Assembly: GCA_949592205.1 (NCBI GenBank)
Contig: CATIUR010000005.1
Location: 136,731,277 to 136,795,276 of the forward strand
Source: Helichrysum umbraculigerum
Taxonomy: Eukaryota; Streptophyta; Magnoliopsida; Asterales; Asteraceae
Direction: 5' to 3'
Length of the DNA: 64,000 nucleotides
Shown here piece by piece: positions 1 through 10,381 of this stretch. The notes under the pieces were generated by a model. It did no database searches. It worked only from the letters and a program-made list of their open reading frames with translations, and was not told the origin of the DNA. The stretch's first letter is position 1. The number at the start of each line of letters is the position of its first letter. The position numbers and the translations under genes are program-made.

Positions 1-111
1 CCATCCTTGCGAAAATAATGTGATATTTTGTGAAGGAAAAAAAAATTTGGTTGATAATGTTTAAATTGCTAAACACATTTTGTATGTTAAGGTAATTAGC
101 CCATTTCAATA

Positions 112-239
112 GGGAGATGATATTTCCACCATCTAGTTTGATAGATCCACCAAAAATATGCAGTAACTGGTTGTACAGTGCAACTGATTAATGCACATGT
201 TTGGTGGTATCATATTGGATGGTAGAAATATCAACACCC
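112..239. mobile_element. Short Mutator-type MITE
   Basis: A 128-bp foldback. The left arm starts GGGAGATGATATTTCC and the right arm, read in reverse complement, starts GGGTGTTGATATTTCT; the arms stay similar for about 55 bp. It is flanked by a perfect 9-bp direct repeat ATTTCAATA at 103-111 and 240-248. A 9-bp TSD is the usual Mutator signature (family knowledge). There is no coding capacity. A related foldback sits at 17007-17125. Confidence 0.7.
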
Positions 240-248
240 ATTTCAATA

Positions 249-1123
249 TCTCAAAGTTATCTGTTTATAATATTACTAGTTTATTTAACTTCATTAATTA
301 TTTTATTATTTTATCATTTGGCATCTATTTTATCAATTTTATATAATTTAAAAGGTAAAAATTTGTACGAAAAACAAACCAAACAAAGATGCATACGTGT
401 ACGAGTTTACCACCATTAATATCTCTATCCTCTGCACCACGTTTCATCTTCTTCTTCGTTCAAAAGAAAACCACTTCCTAGTTTCTACCGAAACCCTCGT
501 ACTAAGCTTTAAAAAATATTGTAGTTTTAAAATACTTTATAAACAACGTCATATATTTAACGGCAACTGTAATAGTGGTGACGTGACGGGAGGCAAGTCG
601 TTGTTTCCGCTGTAGTTGAAGACTTTTGAAGTTCAGGTTTGTATATTTGAAGCTGACCTGCTAGTGTGACCCGTTCGACCAGCTCGAATTTTTCAGACTT
701 GTGAAGACAACCCATTTAGACCTGTTCTCATGATTTGACACAACCTTACAAACCCACAAGCATCCCGCCAATCATTTCACTTTTTTTCAGTTTGGGTTGA
801 GATTGCCAGGCGTAATCTGGACCCTGAAACTTACTTGGGATTTAGAGGTTGGGTGTCAACACAATCAGCAACCTGGACCCCCGAAACTATGGGTACATTC
901 ATTTGGCCGACACACATTTAGTTCGGATTTTCTGCAAACGGATAATATGATGAACCACCTACAAATGAATATTTAATTAAATAAACCCATATATGATCAG
1001 CTGTGTAATGTATACAAAAGTTAAAATGTCAATTTCTATTTAATAGAAAGAACAAAAAAATATATTGTTTAAGGCCAGTTGATATGATCAAGATACTTAA
1101 ATTAACATCCAACATATATAAAA
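249..1123. other. Intergenic, no gene recognised
   Basis: AT-rich sequence. Short open frames occur but none shows a recognisable domain, splice structure or codon bias. No RNA gene was recognised. It ends at the 5-bp target site GTTAC (1124-1128) of the LTR retrotransposon that follows. Confidence 0.5.
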
Positions 1124-1128
1124 GTTAC

Positions 1129-3056
1129 TATAACACCCCTCATTCCATAGTAATAATATTATAGATAATACGGAAGCGCAAGTAAATAAAACGCAATACA
1201 TTGTTACATATTCTACTAAAGTACCAAAAAATCGTTTACATGTTTAAGTCACTTCAATTTAAAACTTGTTCAAAAGATTAGCATGGCGGGGTATTATATA
1301 AACTAAACGGAGTTGTTACAAAATAATCAGAGTAGCTTGAATATCAAACATTCCATTCTTCCAAGGTTTGACCTTCCTGCTACCCACCCGCATACACAAA
1401 ACAAAAGTCTGCAGGAAGTAACAACGAGGGATTAGCACATAGCTAAGTGAGTAAATCCAACACTCAACATTTAACTTAGCTAAACCAATTAACTACAACA
1501 AGTATTCGCAACCACAACAATCAACAACAACTTAATGAGGATCGGCGGATCCGGGGATAACCTTAGTACCCGGGCGGCTCCCCAAGATCACTTATCCAAA
1601 CATATCCGTATGGCCATAACGGACGAGACCGATAGCTAGTGTTTATCATACTTAGGTACAGTTCAGCACACACAACAAATGAAGTACATCCCTGTACCGT
1701 TCACACAACATCCCACTAGCCCAACCAACAGTTCATCAACTCGTTGACCTCATTAACAACCATGCCCGAAGGCCACACAAAGTGCATATAGGCATATAAC
1801 CAACAATAACCAATAATCAACTCAATAATCAAGTCTACGTTTACCCGTCGTAATCAAATGATTACAACTAAGCCAAACGGTGAGTTTCGAATCCACTCAC
1901 CGATACCTTTGCAGTCAACACACCCAGCTACTAATCACTGAGTCTTTGGGGTATCTGAAACATCACGCAACAACACAAGTTAGAACTTGTCATTAATAAG
2001 TAGTATTTAAGCAACTAACGACTTTACACTAGCACTTATACTATTACACAATCACTAATACAATTAGATCATACCATAATTACCTTATTTATCTGGTTTC
2101 CAGATATAGTTATATCGTTCCATTACACTCAAGGATATAGCTATTTTAATTCTATTTTTGTTCATAGCCGTTCAGCTTCAACATCCATAGCCGATCGGCT
2201 TGGATATCATAACCGATCGGCTCAGCCATAGCCGATCAGCTTCCGCAGTTATTTTCAGACTTTAATTCGAGGTCCAAGTTCTGTGATAGTTTTGAACTAA
2301 CGAAGCCTATCGGCTACAAGAAGCCGTTAGGCTTTTATAGTATAACCGATCGGCTTTGGCATAGCCGATCGGCTTTAACATAAAAGCCAGCAAATCCAGT
2401 TCGATCATGGCACAACCCAGAAACTCAAATCCATAAAACCAAATACGAACCAAATATGCAGAAAACTCATGTTGCTAACTTCTAACTTGATCAAAACCTA
2501 TTTCTAATGCTTTACAAACATATATTAACAACAATAACATCCAAGAAATTAATCAAATCTTCATATATTTTGAATATGGACTTATGCAATATATATGTAT
2601 ACTTACAATCTATAGATGAACAAGAAGATTATGATAGATGATGATGATAATAATGATCACAACTTAACTTCAAGTCTTGGTTTAGATCTCCCTTTGATTT
2701 GAAGTAATTAAAGTTAGGGTTTATGTGTTTTAGTTGAAAAGGAAATTGGGAAGAGGAATTGGTAAAGTGATCCATGGGTTAGGTCGGTCCCTATTAAAAC
2801 CGACCTACAACTTTGGGTATTTAATACCCGCTCTAAATCTATTGTCTGGCACCTAATTGCTAGATGCGAGAAATTCATTTTATTGTACCGTCAACTTTAA
2901 TATATTAAAATAAGCAACATTTCATTATCCACAATAAGTCCTAAGACCTATTTCACCAACTTTCATAATTAAACAATTATATCACAAAATTATTTAAAAC
3001 TATTAAATACGCAATTATAAATAGAAAAATACCAGGCTACCGGAGATGATGTTACA
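1129..3056 (-). repeat. 3' LTR of the chromovirus
   Basis: Near-identical copy of 7820-9747. It carries a cluster of short palindromes of the type AGCCGATCGGCT between about 2166 and 2375. On the plus strand it begins TATAACACCCC and ends GATGTTACA. Confidence 0.95.
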
Positions 3057-3060
3057 AATC

Positions 3061-3070
3061 TCCCCTCCTT
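3061..3070 (-). promoter_or_regulatory. Polypurine tract
   Basis: On the minus strand the bases AAGGAGGGGA lie just upstream of the 3' LTR. This is the expected position and composition for the plus-strand primer in reverse transcription of the chromovirus. It overlaps the very end of pol by about two bases. Confidence 0.8.
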
Positions 3071-6000
3071 AAGGAGATTTCGTCCCCGAAATCTCAGTCC
3101 TATCAAACAATCCAGGATATCTGGATTTCATTGACTCCTCAGACTCCCAAGTCAAATGAGGACCTAAGCTATGTCGCCACTTTACAAGCACCATAGGAAT
3201 TTGTTTCTTCCTAAGTTTAGTCACCTTTCTATCAAGGATCTCAACCGGTTCTTCAACCAATTTCTGAGTTTGATCAACCTTTAAATCTTTCAACGGAAGA
3301 ATTTGCGACTGATCCTCGATATTACACTTTCTTAAGTAACATACGTTAAATGTGTCATGAATACCAGAGAGCTCTGGAGGAAGATCCAATGCCATCGACT
3401 GATCATTTACAACTTGTCGAATCTTGAATGGACCAATGTACCTAGGCGCCAACTTTCCACGTTTTCCGAATCTAATCACACCTTTCCACGGAGAAACTTT
3501 AAGATACACTAATTCACCTTCGGTAAACACAACCGGTCGTCTTTTAGGATCCGCATACTGTTTCTGTCTATCTCTTGCGGCTTTCATCTTCTCACGTGCA
3601 ATAGCTACTTTATCAACGGTTATTTGTACAATGTCGGGTCCAGCAAACTGTTTCTCACCTGCCTCTAACCAACATGTAGGTGTGCGACAACGCCGACCAT
3701 ACAACATTTCATACGGAGGCATCCCAATACTTGAATGATACGAATTGTTGTAAGTAAATTCAACCAATGGGAGATGTGAATCCCATGAACCTCCATATTC
3801 CAAAATACAAGCACGAAGCATATCCTCTAAAGTTTGAATTGTACGTTCTGACTGACCGTCTGTCTGAGGATGATAAGCTGTGCTAAGGTTTACACGTGTA
3901 CCCAACTCTTGTTGTAGACTTTGCCAAAAATGAGAAGCAAAACGAGTATCTCTATCCGACACAATCGATAAGGGAATACCATGTCTGGAAACGATTTCGT
4001 TAACATACAATTGAGCAAGTTTAGTCAACGATGCTGTCTCACTCGTAGCAAGAAAATGAGCGCTTTTTGTCAATCGATCCACTATAACCCAAATCATATC
4101 ATTGCCTCGAGCAGTACACGGTAACTTAGTCACAAAACCCATAGTTATGTGATCCCATTTCCACTCAGGTATTTCCAACTGTTTTAACGACCCATACGGC
4201 TTTTGATGTTCCGCCTTGACCTGAGCACAAATATGACAAGATCCCACAAACTTTGCAATGTCGGCTTTCATCGTTGGCCACCAATACAACGGTTTCAAAT
4301 CATTATACATTCTAGTACTACCCGGATGAATAGACATTCGTGACTTATGAGCTTCATTCAAAATCAAATCTCGAATACCACCAATGGAAGGAATCCAAAC
4401 ACGAGACTGATAAGTCTTTAATCTCCTTGAATCATCAACTAACTCATCCTTGCGTTTTATCATGATTTCAGATTTCAGATTCTGATCCTCCAATGCTTCA
4501 AGTTGCACAACTTTAATTTGATCAATCAAATCCAAGGAAACATTCACTTTTAAATAGAAAACTCGATCAGGAGTATTCTTTCGACTCAAAGCATCGGCAA
4601 CCACATTAGCTTTGCCCGGATGGTATCTAATCTCACAGTCATAATCTTTTATCAATTCCAACCATCGTCTTTGACGCATATTCAATTCTTTCTGAGAGAA
4701 CACATACTGTAAACTCTTGTGATCGGTACAAACAACACATCGAGTCCCATATAAGTAATGTCTCCAAAGTTTTAGGGCAAATACAACTGCTGCGAGTTCT
4801 AAATCATGCGTAGGATAGTTCTTCTCATGTGGTTTCAACTGTCGAGAAGCATAAGCGATAACTCTATCCCTTTGCATTAAGACACAACCCAAACCCGAAT
4901 ATGAAGCGTCACAATAAACCACAAAATCATCAGTACCTTCCGGTAATGCTAAAATAGGTGTCTGACACAACAATTGTTTCAATGTCTGAAAAGCTTGCTC
5001 CTGTTGATCAGTCCACACATACTTCTCATCTTTACGGGTTAGTTTGGTTAACGGACCGGCTATCTTAGAAAAATCTTTGATAAATTTCCGATAATATCCC
5101 GCTAACCCAAGGAAACTCCTTATCTCAGAAACAGATTTCGACGCATTCCAATTCATCACAGCTGCAACTTTTGATGGATCCACTTTCACACCATCTCGAC
5201 AAATTATATGACCCAAAAACTGAACTTCTCGAATCCAGAATTCACATTTGGAAAACTTTGCATACAACTGTTCTCGTCTCAATGTTTCAAGAACCAATCT
5301 CAAATGCGTGGCATGCTCAGTTTCAGATTTCGAATAAATAAGTATATCATCAATGAAAACAATCACAAATTTATCCAAAAATGGTCGACACACACGGTTC
5401 ATCAAATCCATAAATACCGCTGGAGCATTCGTCAAACCAAAAGGCATAACCAAAAATTCATAATGACCGTACCTAGTACGAAAAGCAGTTTTTGGTATAT
5501 CCTCTTCACGAACACGAACCTGATGATAACCCGACCTCAAATCAATTTTAGAGTACACTGAAGAACCCTGTAACTGATCAAACAAGTCATCTATTCTAGG
5601 AAGAGGGTACTTATTCTTTACCGTTCTCTTGTTCAATTCTCTATAATCAATACACATCCGCAATGACCCATCTATCTTTTTCACAAATAACACTGGTGCA
5701 CCCCACGGCGAGGAACTAGGTCTGATAAAACCTTTATCCAACAATTCCTGAATCTGATTCATCATTTCACGGATCTCCGAAGGAGCTAACCTATAAGGAG
5801 CTTTTGCAATCGGCGATGAGCCCGGAACAAGATCAATTCTGTATTCTACTTCCCTAACTGGTGGTAACCCAGGCAATTCATCGGGAAACACTTCAGGGTA
5901 CTCACAAACAACAGGAACATCCGAAACAGTTTTCCTTTCTAATTTGGCATCGACTACATAGGCTAGGTATGACTCACAACCTTTTGACAATGACTTCCTA

Positions 6001-6443
6001 GCTTTCATCAACGAAATCAAAGGAATAGCTACACCATCCCGTTCTCCTCGAGCCACAACATATGACCCTTCGGAGATTGGGATCCTAACCAACTTCCGAT
6101 GACAATCAATACTAGCCTTATTCTGACTCAACCAATCCATACCAATTATTACATCGAAACTAGGGATTGGCATCAACAAGAAGGAAATAGGAAAAACATG
6201 ATCATCAATAGTAATATTAACTCCAGTCACCGAGGTGGTAACAGGAACTAATTTACCACTAACTATTTCTACTTCTATAGGCTTTGTTATCACAGTAGGG
6301 GCTAATTTCAACTTATCACAAAATTGCACAGAAATGAAAGTACAATTAGCACCCGAATCAAACAATACACATGCAGGTACAGAGTTTATAAGAAATGTAC
6401 CGGTGATAACATCTTCAGTACGCACGGCCTCATCAACCGTCAT
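3069..6443 (-). CDS. pol polyprotein: protease, RT, RNase H, integrase, chromodomain
   Basis: 1124-aa frame coding for the enzymes of the chromovirus. Visible landmarks in order: aspartic protease DSGA near residue 29; RT with PFGLTNAP and the catalytic VFIDDILIYS near residue 365; RNase H with YCDASYSGLGCVLMQ near 490 and TDHKS later; integrase zinc region (CHICAQ); catalytic core with SDRDTRF and YHPQTDGQSER; and a C-terminal chromodomain (PVEILDRKV...VLVKWRH...TWE) at about 1065-1110. The nominal start is the first Met, but the same frame is open upstream to 6500, directly after the gag TAG. Translation would therefore have to come from gag-pol suppression or a parental element without that stop. 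The domains are full length and no frameshift is seen. Confidence 0.95.
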   Translation of the reverse strand: MTVDEAVRTEDVITGTFLINSVPACVLFDSGANCTFISVQFCDKLKLAPTVITKPIEVEIVSGKLVPVTTSVTGVNITIDDHVFPISFLLMPIPSFDVIIGMDWLSQNKASIDCHRKLVRIPISEGSYVVARGERDGVAIPLISLMKARKSLSKGCESYLAYVVDAKLERKTVSDVPVVCEYPEVFPDELPGLPPVREVEYRIDLVPGSSPIAKAPYRLAPSEIREMMNQIQELLDKGFIRPSSSPWGAPVLFVKKIDGSLRMCIDYRELNKRTVKNKYPLPRIDDLFDQLQGSSVYSKIDLRSGYHQVRVREEDIPKTAFRTRYGHYEFLVMPFGLTNAPAVFMDLMNRVCRPFLDKFVIVFIDDILIYSKSETEHATHLRLVLETLRREQLYAKFSKCEFWIREVQFLGHIICRDGVKVDPSKVAAVMNWNASKSVSEIRSFLGLAGYYRKFIKDFSKIAGPLTKLTRKDEKYVWTDQQEQAFQTLKQLLCQTPILALPEGTDDFVVYCDASYSGLGCVLMQRDRVIAYASRQLKPHEKNYPTHDLELAAVVFALKLWRHYLYGTRCVVCTDHKSLQYVFSQKELNMRQRRWLELIKDYDCEIRYHPGKANVVADALSRKNTPDRVFYLKVNVSLDLIDQIKVVQLEALEDQNLKSEIMIKRKDELVDDSRRLKTYQSRVWIPSIGGIRDLILNEAHKSRMSIHPGSTRMYNDLKPLYWWPTMKADIAKFVGSCHICAQVKAEHQKPYGSLKQLEIPEWKWDHITMGFVTKLPCTARGNDMIWVIVDRLTKSAHFLATSETASLTKLAQLYVNEIVSRHGIPLSIVSDRDTRFASHFWQSLQQELGTRVNLSTAYHPQTDGQSERTIQTLEDMLRACILEYGGSWDSHLPLVEFTYNNSYHSSIGMPPYEMLYGRRCRTPTCWLEAGEKQFAGPDIVQITVDKVAIAREKMKAARDRQKQYADPKRRPVVFTEGELVYLKVSPWKGVIRFGKRGKLAPRYIGPFKIRQVVNDQSMALDLPPELSGIHDTFNVCYLRKCNIEDQSQILPLKDLKVDQTQKLVEEPVEILDRKVTKLRKKQIPMVLVKWRHSLGPHLTWESEESMKSRYPGLFDRTEISGTKSP

Positions 6444-6500
6444 CTGAAAGGCCCTACTAGTTGCTGGAGGAGGGTTCTTTCTTTTCTGACCGGAAGATCC

Positions 6501-7646
6501 CTAACTCCCGACCGAACCCGACCCCGTCGACCTTGCCTCCGGACATTGACCAACCCTATGCCCTTCTTTCTTACAAGTCCAACAAACAAAATTTGGATAT
6601 CGGCAACTTTTTATCTCATGACCTAATTCACCACACTTCATACATTTGTTTGTCTTAGCCGTACACGGACCATCATGCCGAGACCTACACGAACTACACC
6701 AGTTGGAACTGTTAAAACTTCCCGAAGAACTACTTCTTCCAACAAATTTCTTACCACCTTGCCGATTCCCTTGCCATTTGGATTTATTCTTGCCCGACGA
6801 TTCTGTTCTTGCTTTAGAGAAACTTGTATCCTTTCCTTGCCATAATCGCAAACCTCTCAAATCACTATCGGCAGACCGCGCGAGGTTAAAAGCATGCGAT
6901 AAATCCTTAGCCAATCTCACAACCGTACGGTAGTTATCCGGTAAAGCATCCACAAATTGTTCGATTTGAGTTTTCTCATCCGGAACCCATTGTTGCACGA
7001 ACCTAAGCTTATCAATAAACTGCGTAATCAATTCATTAATAGTCATGTCATCCTTTAATCGAAGATTCACAAACTCTCTTCGAATCCTAGCAATATCAAA
7101 ATCCGAACAATATTGATTACGAACAACTTGATGAAACTGAGACCAACTAATAGCTTCTTTCTGTTGTTGAGTGAAATGACCGGTAATTGAATCCCACCAA
7201 ACCATGGCATCATCCTTCATGCATTGAACCGCATACTTGACTTTAAGTTCCTCATCACAGCAAGTCACATCAAATTTGCGTTCCATATCCCTCAACCAAT
7301 TTAACGTTACCGTAGGATTTTTACTTCCCTGAAATTCCGGGGGTCGACTAGCCATAAAAGTCTTGTATGAACACTTCTTTTCTGATTGAGAGGATGATCC
7401 AGAACCAAAGACTGGGGCTTGCTGAAATAACTGTCTAGTCGCAGCTTCCTCAGCTTTCCTCTTAAATTCCCTAAGGAATACCAACTCGTCTTCCATCTCA
7501 TGAATATACTCATCTCGGTTAGATTGTTGTCCGGTTGGTTGAGAAGTACCATTATGATCGTGTTGCTCAGTATGAGTCCCAAATTGAGGAGCGACAATCC
7601 TGGAGGCATTGTTGGGGTTGGTGGTCGGTGGTTCGTTATCTGCCAT
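6501..7646 (-). CDS. gag capsid/nucleocapsid protein
   Basis: 381-aa protein starting MADNEPPTTNP 158 bp downstream of the PBS. The middle holds the retrotransposon gag domain (WLRDMERKF, WWDS, FVNLRLKDDM, LITQFIDKLRF). The C-terminus has two zinc knuckles, CMKCGELGHEIKSC (a canonical CX2CX4HX4C) and CWTCKKEGHRVGQC, which bind the genomic RNA. It ends with TAG at 6501-6503. The codons after the TAG remain open in the same frame for 19 codons up to the first Met of pol. The parental element therefore probably had one gag-pol reading frame, as is usual for this clade. The stop could be a nonsense mutation or a regulated readthrough codon. Confidence 0.93.
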   Translation of the reverse strand: MADNEPPTTNPNNASRIVAPQFGTHTEQHDHNGTSQPTGQQSNRDEYIHEMEDELVFLREFKRKAEEAATRQLFQQAPVFGSGSSSQSEKKCSYKTFMASRPPEFQGSKNPTVTLNWLRDMERKFDVTCCDEELKVKYAVQCMKDDAMVWWDSITGHFTQQQKEAISWSQFHQVVRNQYCSDFDIARIRREFVNLRLKDDMTINELITQFIDKLRFVQQWVPDEKTQIEQFVDALPDNYRTVVRLAKDLSHAFNLARSADSDLRGLRLWQGKDTSFSKARTESSGKNKSKWQGNRQGGKKFVGRSSSSGSFNSSNWCSSCRSRHDGPCTAKTNKCMKCGELGHEIKSCRYPNFVCWTCKKEGHRVGQCPEARSTGSGSVGS

Positions 7647-7804
7647 TTCTGAAATTCAACACAACACTTGAACTTTGTTAATCGTTAGCATCTAACTACT
7701 AACTACCATCAGCCAATACTAATCCCATATCCAAGAATGTTTGATATATCACGCTCCAGTTTTGGGATTGATCATTCAACAATGAACAATTATCCCAAAA
7801 CAAT

Positions 7805-7816
7805 GCTCTGATACCA
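7805..7816 (-). promoter_or_regulatory. Primer binding site, initiator tRNA-Met type
   Basis: The minus strand reads TGGTATCAGAGC three bases downstream of the 5' LTR end at 7820. This is the standard plant PBS complementary to the 3' end of initiator tRNA-Met. Confidence 0.93.
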
Positions 7817-7819
7817 ACT

Positions 7820-9747
7820 TATAACACCCCTCATTCCATAGTAATAATATTATAGATAATACGGAAGCGCAAGTAAATAAAACGCAATACATTGTTACAT
7901 ATTCTACTAAAGTACCAAAAAATCGTTTACATGTTTAAGTCACTTCAATTTAAAACTTGTTCAAAAGATTAGCATGGCGGGGTATTATATAAACTAAACG
8001 GAGTTGTTACAAAATAATCAGAGTAGCTTGAATATCAAACATTCCATTCTTCCAAGGTTTGACCTTCCTGCTACCCACCCGCATACACAAAACAAAAGTC
8101 TGCAGGAAGTAACAACGAGGGATTAGCACATAGCTAAGTGAGTAAATCCAACACTCAACATTTAACTTAGCTAAACCAATTAACTACAACAAGTATTCGC
8201 AACCACAACAATCAACAACAACTTAATGAGGATCGGCGGATCCGGGGATAACCTTAGTACCCGGGCGGCTCCCCAAGATCACTTATTCAAACATATCCGT
8301 ATGGCCATAACGGACGAGACCGATAGCTAGTGTTTATCATACTTAGGTACAGTTCAGCACACACAACAAATGAAGTACATCCCTGTACCGTTCACACAAC
8401 ATCCCACTAGCCCAACCAACAGTTCATCAACTCGTTGACCTCATTAACAACCATGCCCGAAGGCCACACAAAGTGCATATAGGCATATAACCAACAATAA
8501 CCAATAATCAACTCAATAATCAAGTCTACGTTTACCCGTCGTAATCAAATGATTACAACTAAGCCAAACGGTGAGTTTCGAATCCACTCACCGATACCTT
8601 TGCAGTCAACACACCCAGCTACTAATCACTGAGTCTTTGGGGTATCTGAAACATCACGCAACAACACAAGTTAGAACTTGTCATTAATAAGTAGTATTTA
8701 AGCAACTAACGACTTTACACTAGCACTTATACTATTACACAATCACTAATACAATTAGATCATACCATAATTACCTTATTTATCTGGTTTCCAGATATAG
8801 TTATATCTTTCCATTACACTCAAGGATATAGCTATTTTAATTCTATTTTTGGTCATAGCCGTTCAGCTTCAACATCCATAGCCGATCGGCTTGGATATCA
8901 TAACCGATCGGCTCAGCCATAGCCGATCGGCTTCCTCAATTATTTTCAGACTTTAATTCGAGGTCCAAGTTCTGTGATAGTTTTGAACTAACGAAGCCTA
9001 TCGGCTACATGAAGCCATTCGGCTTTTATAGTATAACCGATCGGCTTTGGCATAGCCGATCGGCTTTAACATAAAAGCCAGCAAATCCAGTTCGATCATG
9101 GCACAACCCAGAAACTCAAATCCATAAAACCAAATACGAACCAAATATGCAGAAAACTCATGTTGCTAACTTCTAACTTGATCAAAACCTATTTCTAATG
9201 CTTTACAAACATATATTAACAACAATAACATCCAAGAAATTAATCAAATCTTCATATATTTTGAATATGGACTTATGTAATATATATGTATACTTACAAT
9301 CTATAGATGAACAAGAAGATTATGATAGATGATGATGATAATAATGATCACAACTTAACTTCAAGTCTTGGTTTAGATCTCCCTTTGATTTGAAGTAATT
9401 AAAGTTAGGGTTTATGTGTTTTAGTTGAAAAGGAAATTGGGAAGAGGAATTGGTAAAGTGATCCATGGGTTAGGTCGGTCCCTATTAAAACCGACCTACA
9501 ACTTTGGGTATTTAATACCCGCTCTAAATCTATTGTCTGGCACCTAATTGCTAGATGCGAGAAATTCATTTTATTGTACCGTCAACTTTAATATATTAAA
9601 ATAAGCAACATTTCATTATCCACAATAAGTCCTAAGACCTATTTCACCAACTTTCATAATTAAACAATTATATCACAAAATTATTTAAAACTATTAAATA
9701 CGCAATTATAAATAGAAAAATACCAGGCTACCGGAGAGGATGTTACA
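7820..9747 (-). repeat. 5' LTR of the chromovirus
   Basis: 1928 bp, equal in length to the other LTR and collinear with it. It would hold the element's promoter. The outer flank GTTAC at 9748-9752 matches 1124-1128. The same AGCCGATCGGCT-type palindromes occur at about 8857-9067, with small differences between the copies. Confidence 0.95.
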
Positions 9748-9789
9748 GTTACGTACCTAAAATATTTACAAGAAAGAACACAAATGCAA

Positions 9790-10381
9790 TCAACTTCTAA
9801 GTGAATCCGAAGGCCTCTTGTATCCTTGAGTAAACCCATGTCGTGGAGGTGCATCAACGTTCCTTGATTCCCTGATTATGAAGAAAAATGGCATTTATAC
9901 GTAAATGGGTTTAATTCGGCATCTTTATTACTCCCTCCGTCCCAAATTGTTTGTCACATAGTTGAAAACACACATATTAAGAAAATCACATTAAATGCAG
10001 GTTTGACCTTGGTATAATGACAACTTTAACCCTCAATCATTAATTAAATTATTTTCTTTGAAGTATATGTAGTTTTAAAGTTAAGGGTAATATGGGAAAT
10101 CTAATCATTAATGCATATTTATTTTTAGAAGTGGGCAATAATTTTGGGACAAACATAAATAGTATAGTGGACAAACAATTTGGGACGGAGGGAGTATATG
10201 TTAATCAGCATATAAACTTAAACGACTGCATGAAACTCATAGTATTACTGGCTTTTAGGTCGGTTAAAATCCATTATTGTTCGTCCAATAAAAAGTTCCA
10301 CCTATAGAACTCCGAATGAGTATACATCAGTTGTTAGAGTGATACGGCCACTTTGTGCATGATCGGGAGCCAGGTATGTAG
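9790..10381 (-). pseudogene. Broken receptor-like kinase, C-terminal part
   Basis: Two exon-like pieces on the minus strand. The upstream piece (to about 10222; acceptor after TTTTAG at 10381) encodes a kinase activation-loop and subdomain IX pattern, YLAPDHAQSGRITLTTDVYS followed by FGV, then after a TAG a VELFIGR...DFNRPK stretch and a TAA. The second piece (9790-9871, acceptor TCATAATCAG) encodes a 26-residue tail ending PSDSLRS and a TGA. A Stowaway MITE (9931-10194) lies between them. The wording resembles PERK-like or inactive-kinase family members of plants (YLAPEYAQSGQIT). Two in-frame stops and the loss of all upstream kinase exons mark it as a pseudogene. Exon assignment is by eye. 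Confidence 0.6.
9931..10194. mobile_element. Stowaway-like MITE, copy 1
   Basis: 264 bp with terminal inverted repeats CTCCCTCCGTCCCAAATTGT and its complement at the right end, flanked by TA at 9929-9930 and 10195-10196. CTCCCTCCGTCC ends with a TA duplication define Stowaway (Tc1/Mariner-related) MITEs. It is noncoding and sits in the kinase pseudogene. Confidence 0.9.

Larger units (their letters stand above)
1129..9747 (-). mobile_element. Full-length Ty3/gypsy chromovirus (Tekay/Del-like)
   Basis: Structurally complete LTR retrotransposon read on the minus strand. Order in its own direction: 5' LTR (7820-9747), PBS, gag, pol (PR-RT-RNaseH-INT-chromodomain), PPT, 3' LTR (1129-3056). Both LTRs are 1928 bp and differ by about 11 substitutions by eye (roughly 0.6 percent), which implies a recent insertion. 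The host target GTTAC is duplicated at 1124-1128 and 9748-9752. The LTR terminus next to 1129 reads TATAACACC, so the element ends TGTAACAT...GTGTTATA rather than the perfect TG...CA. The C-terminal chromodomain places it among chromoviruses, and the residue pattern looks like Tekay/Del. The only obvious defect is one TAG between gag and pol. Confidence 0.95.
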
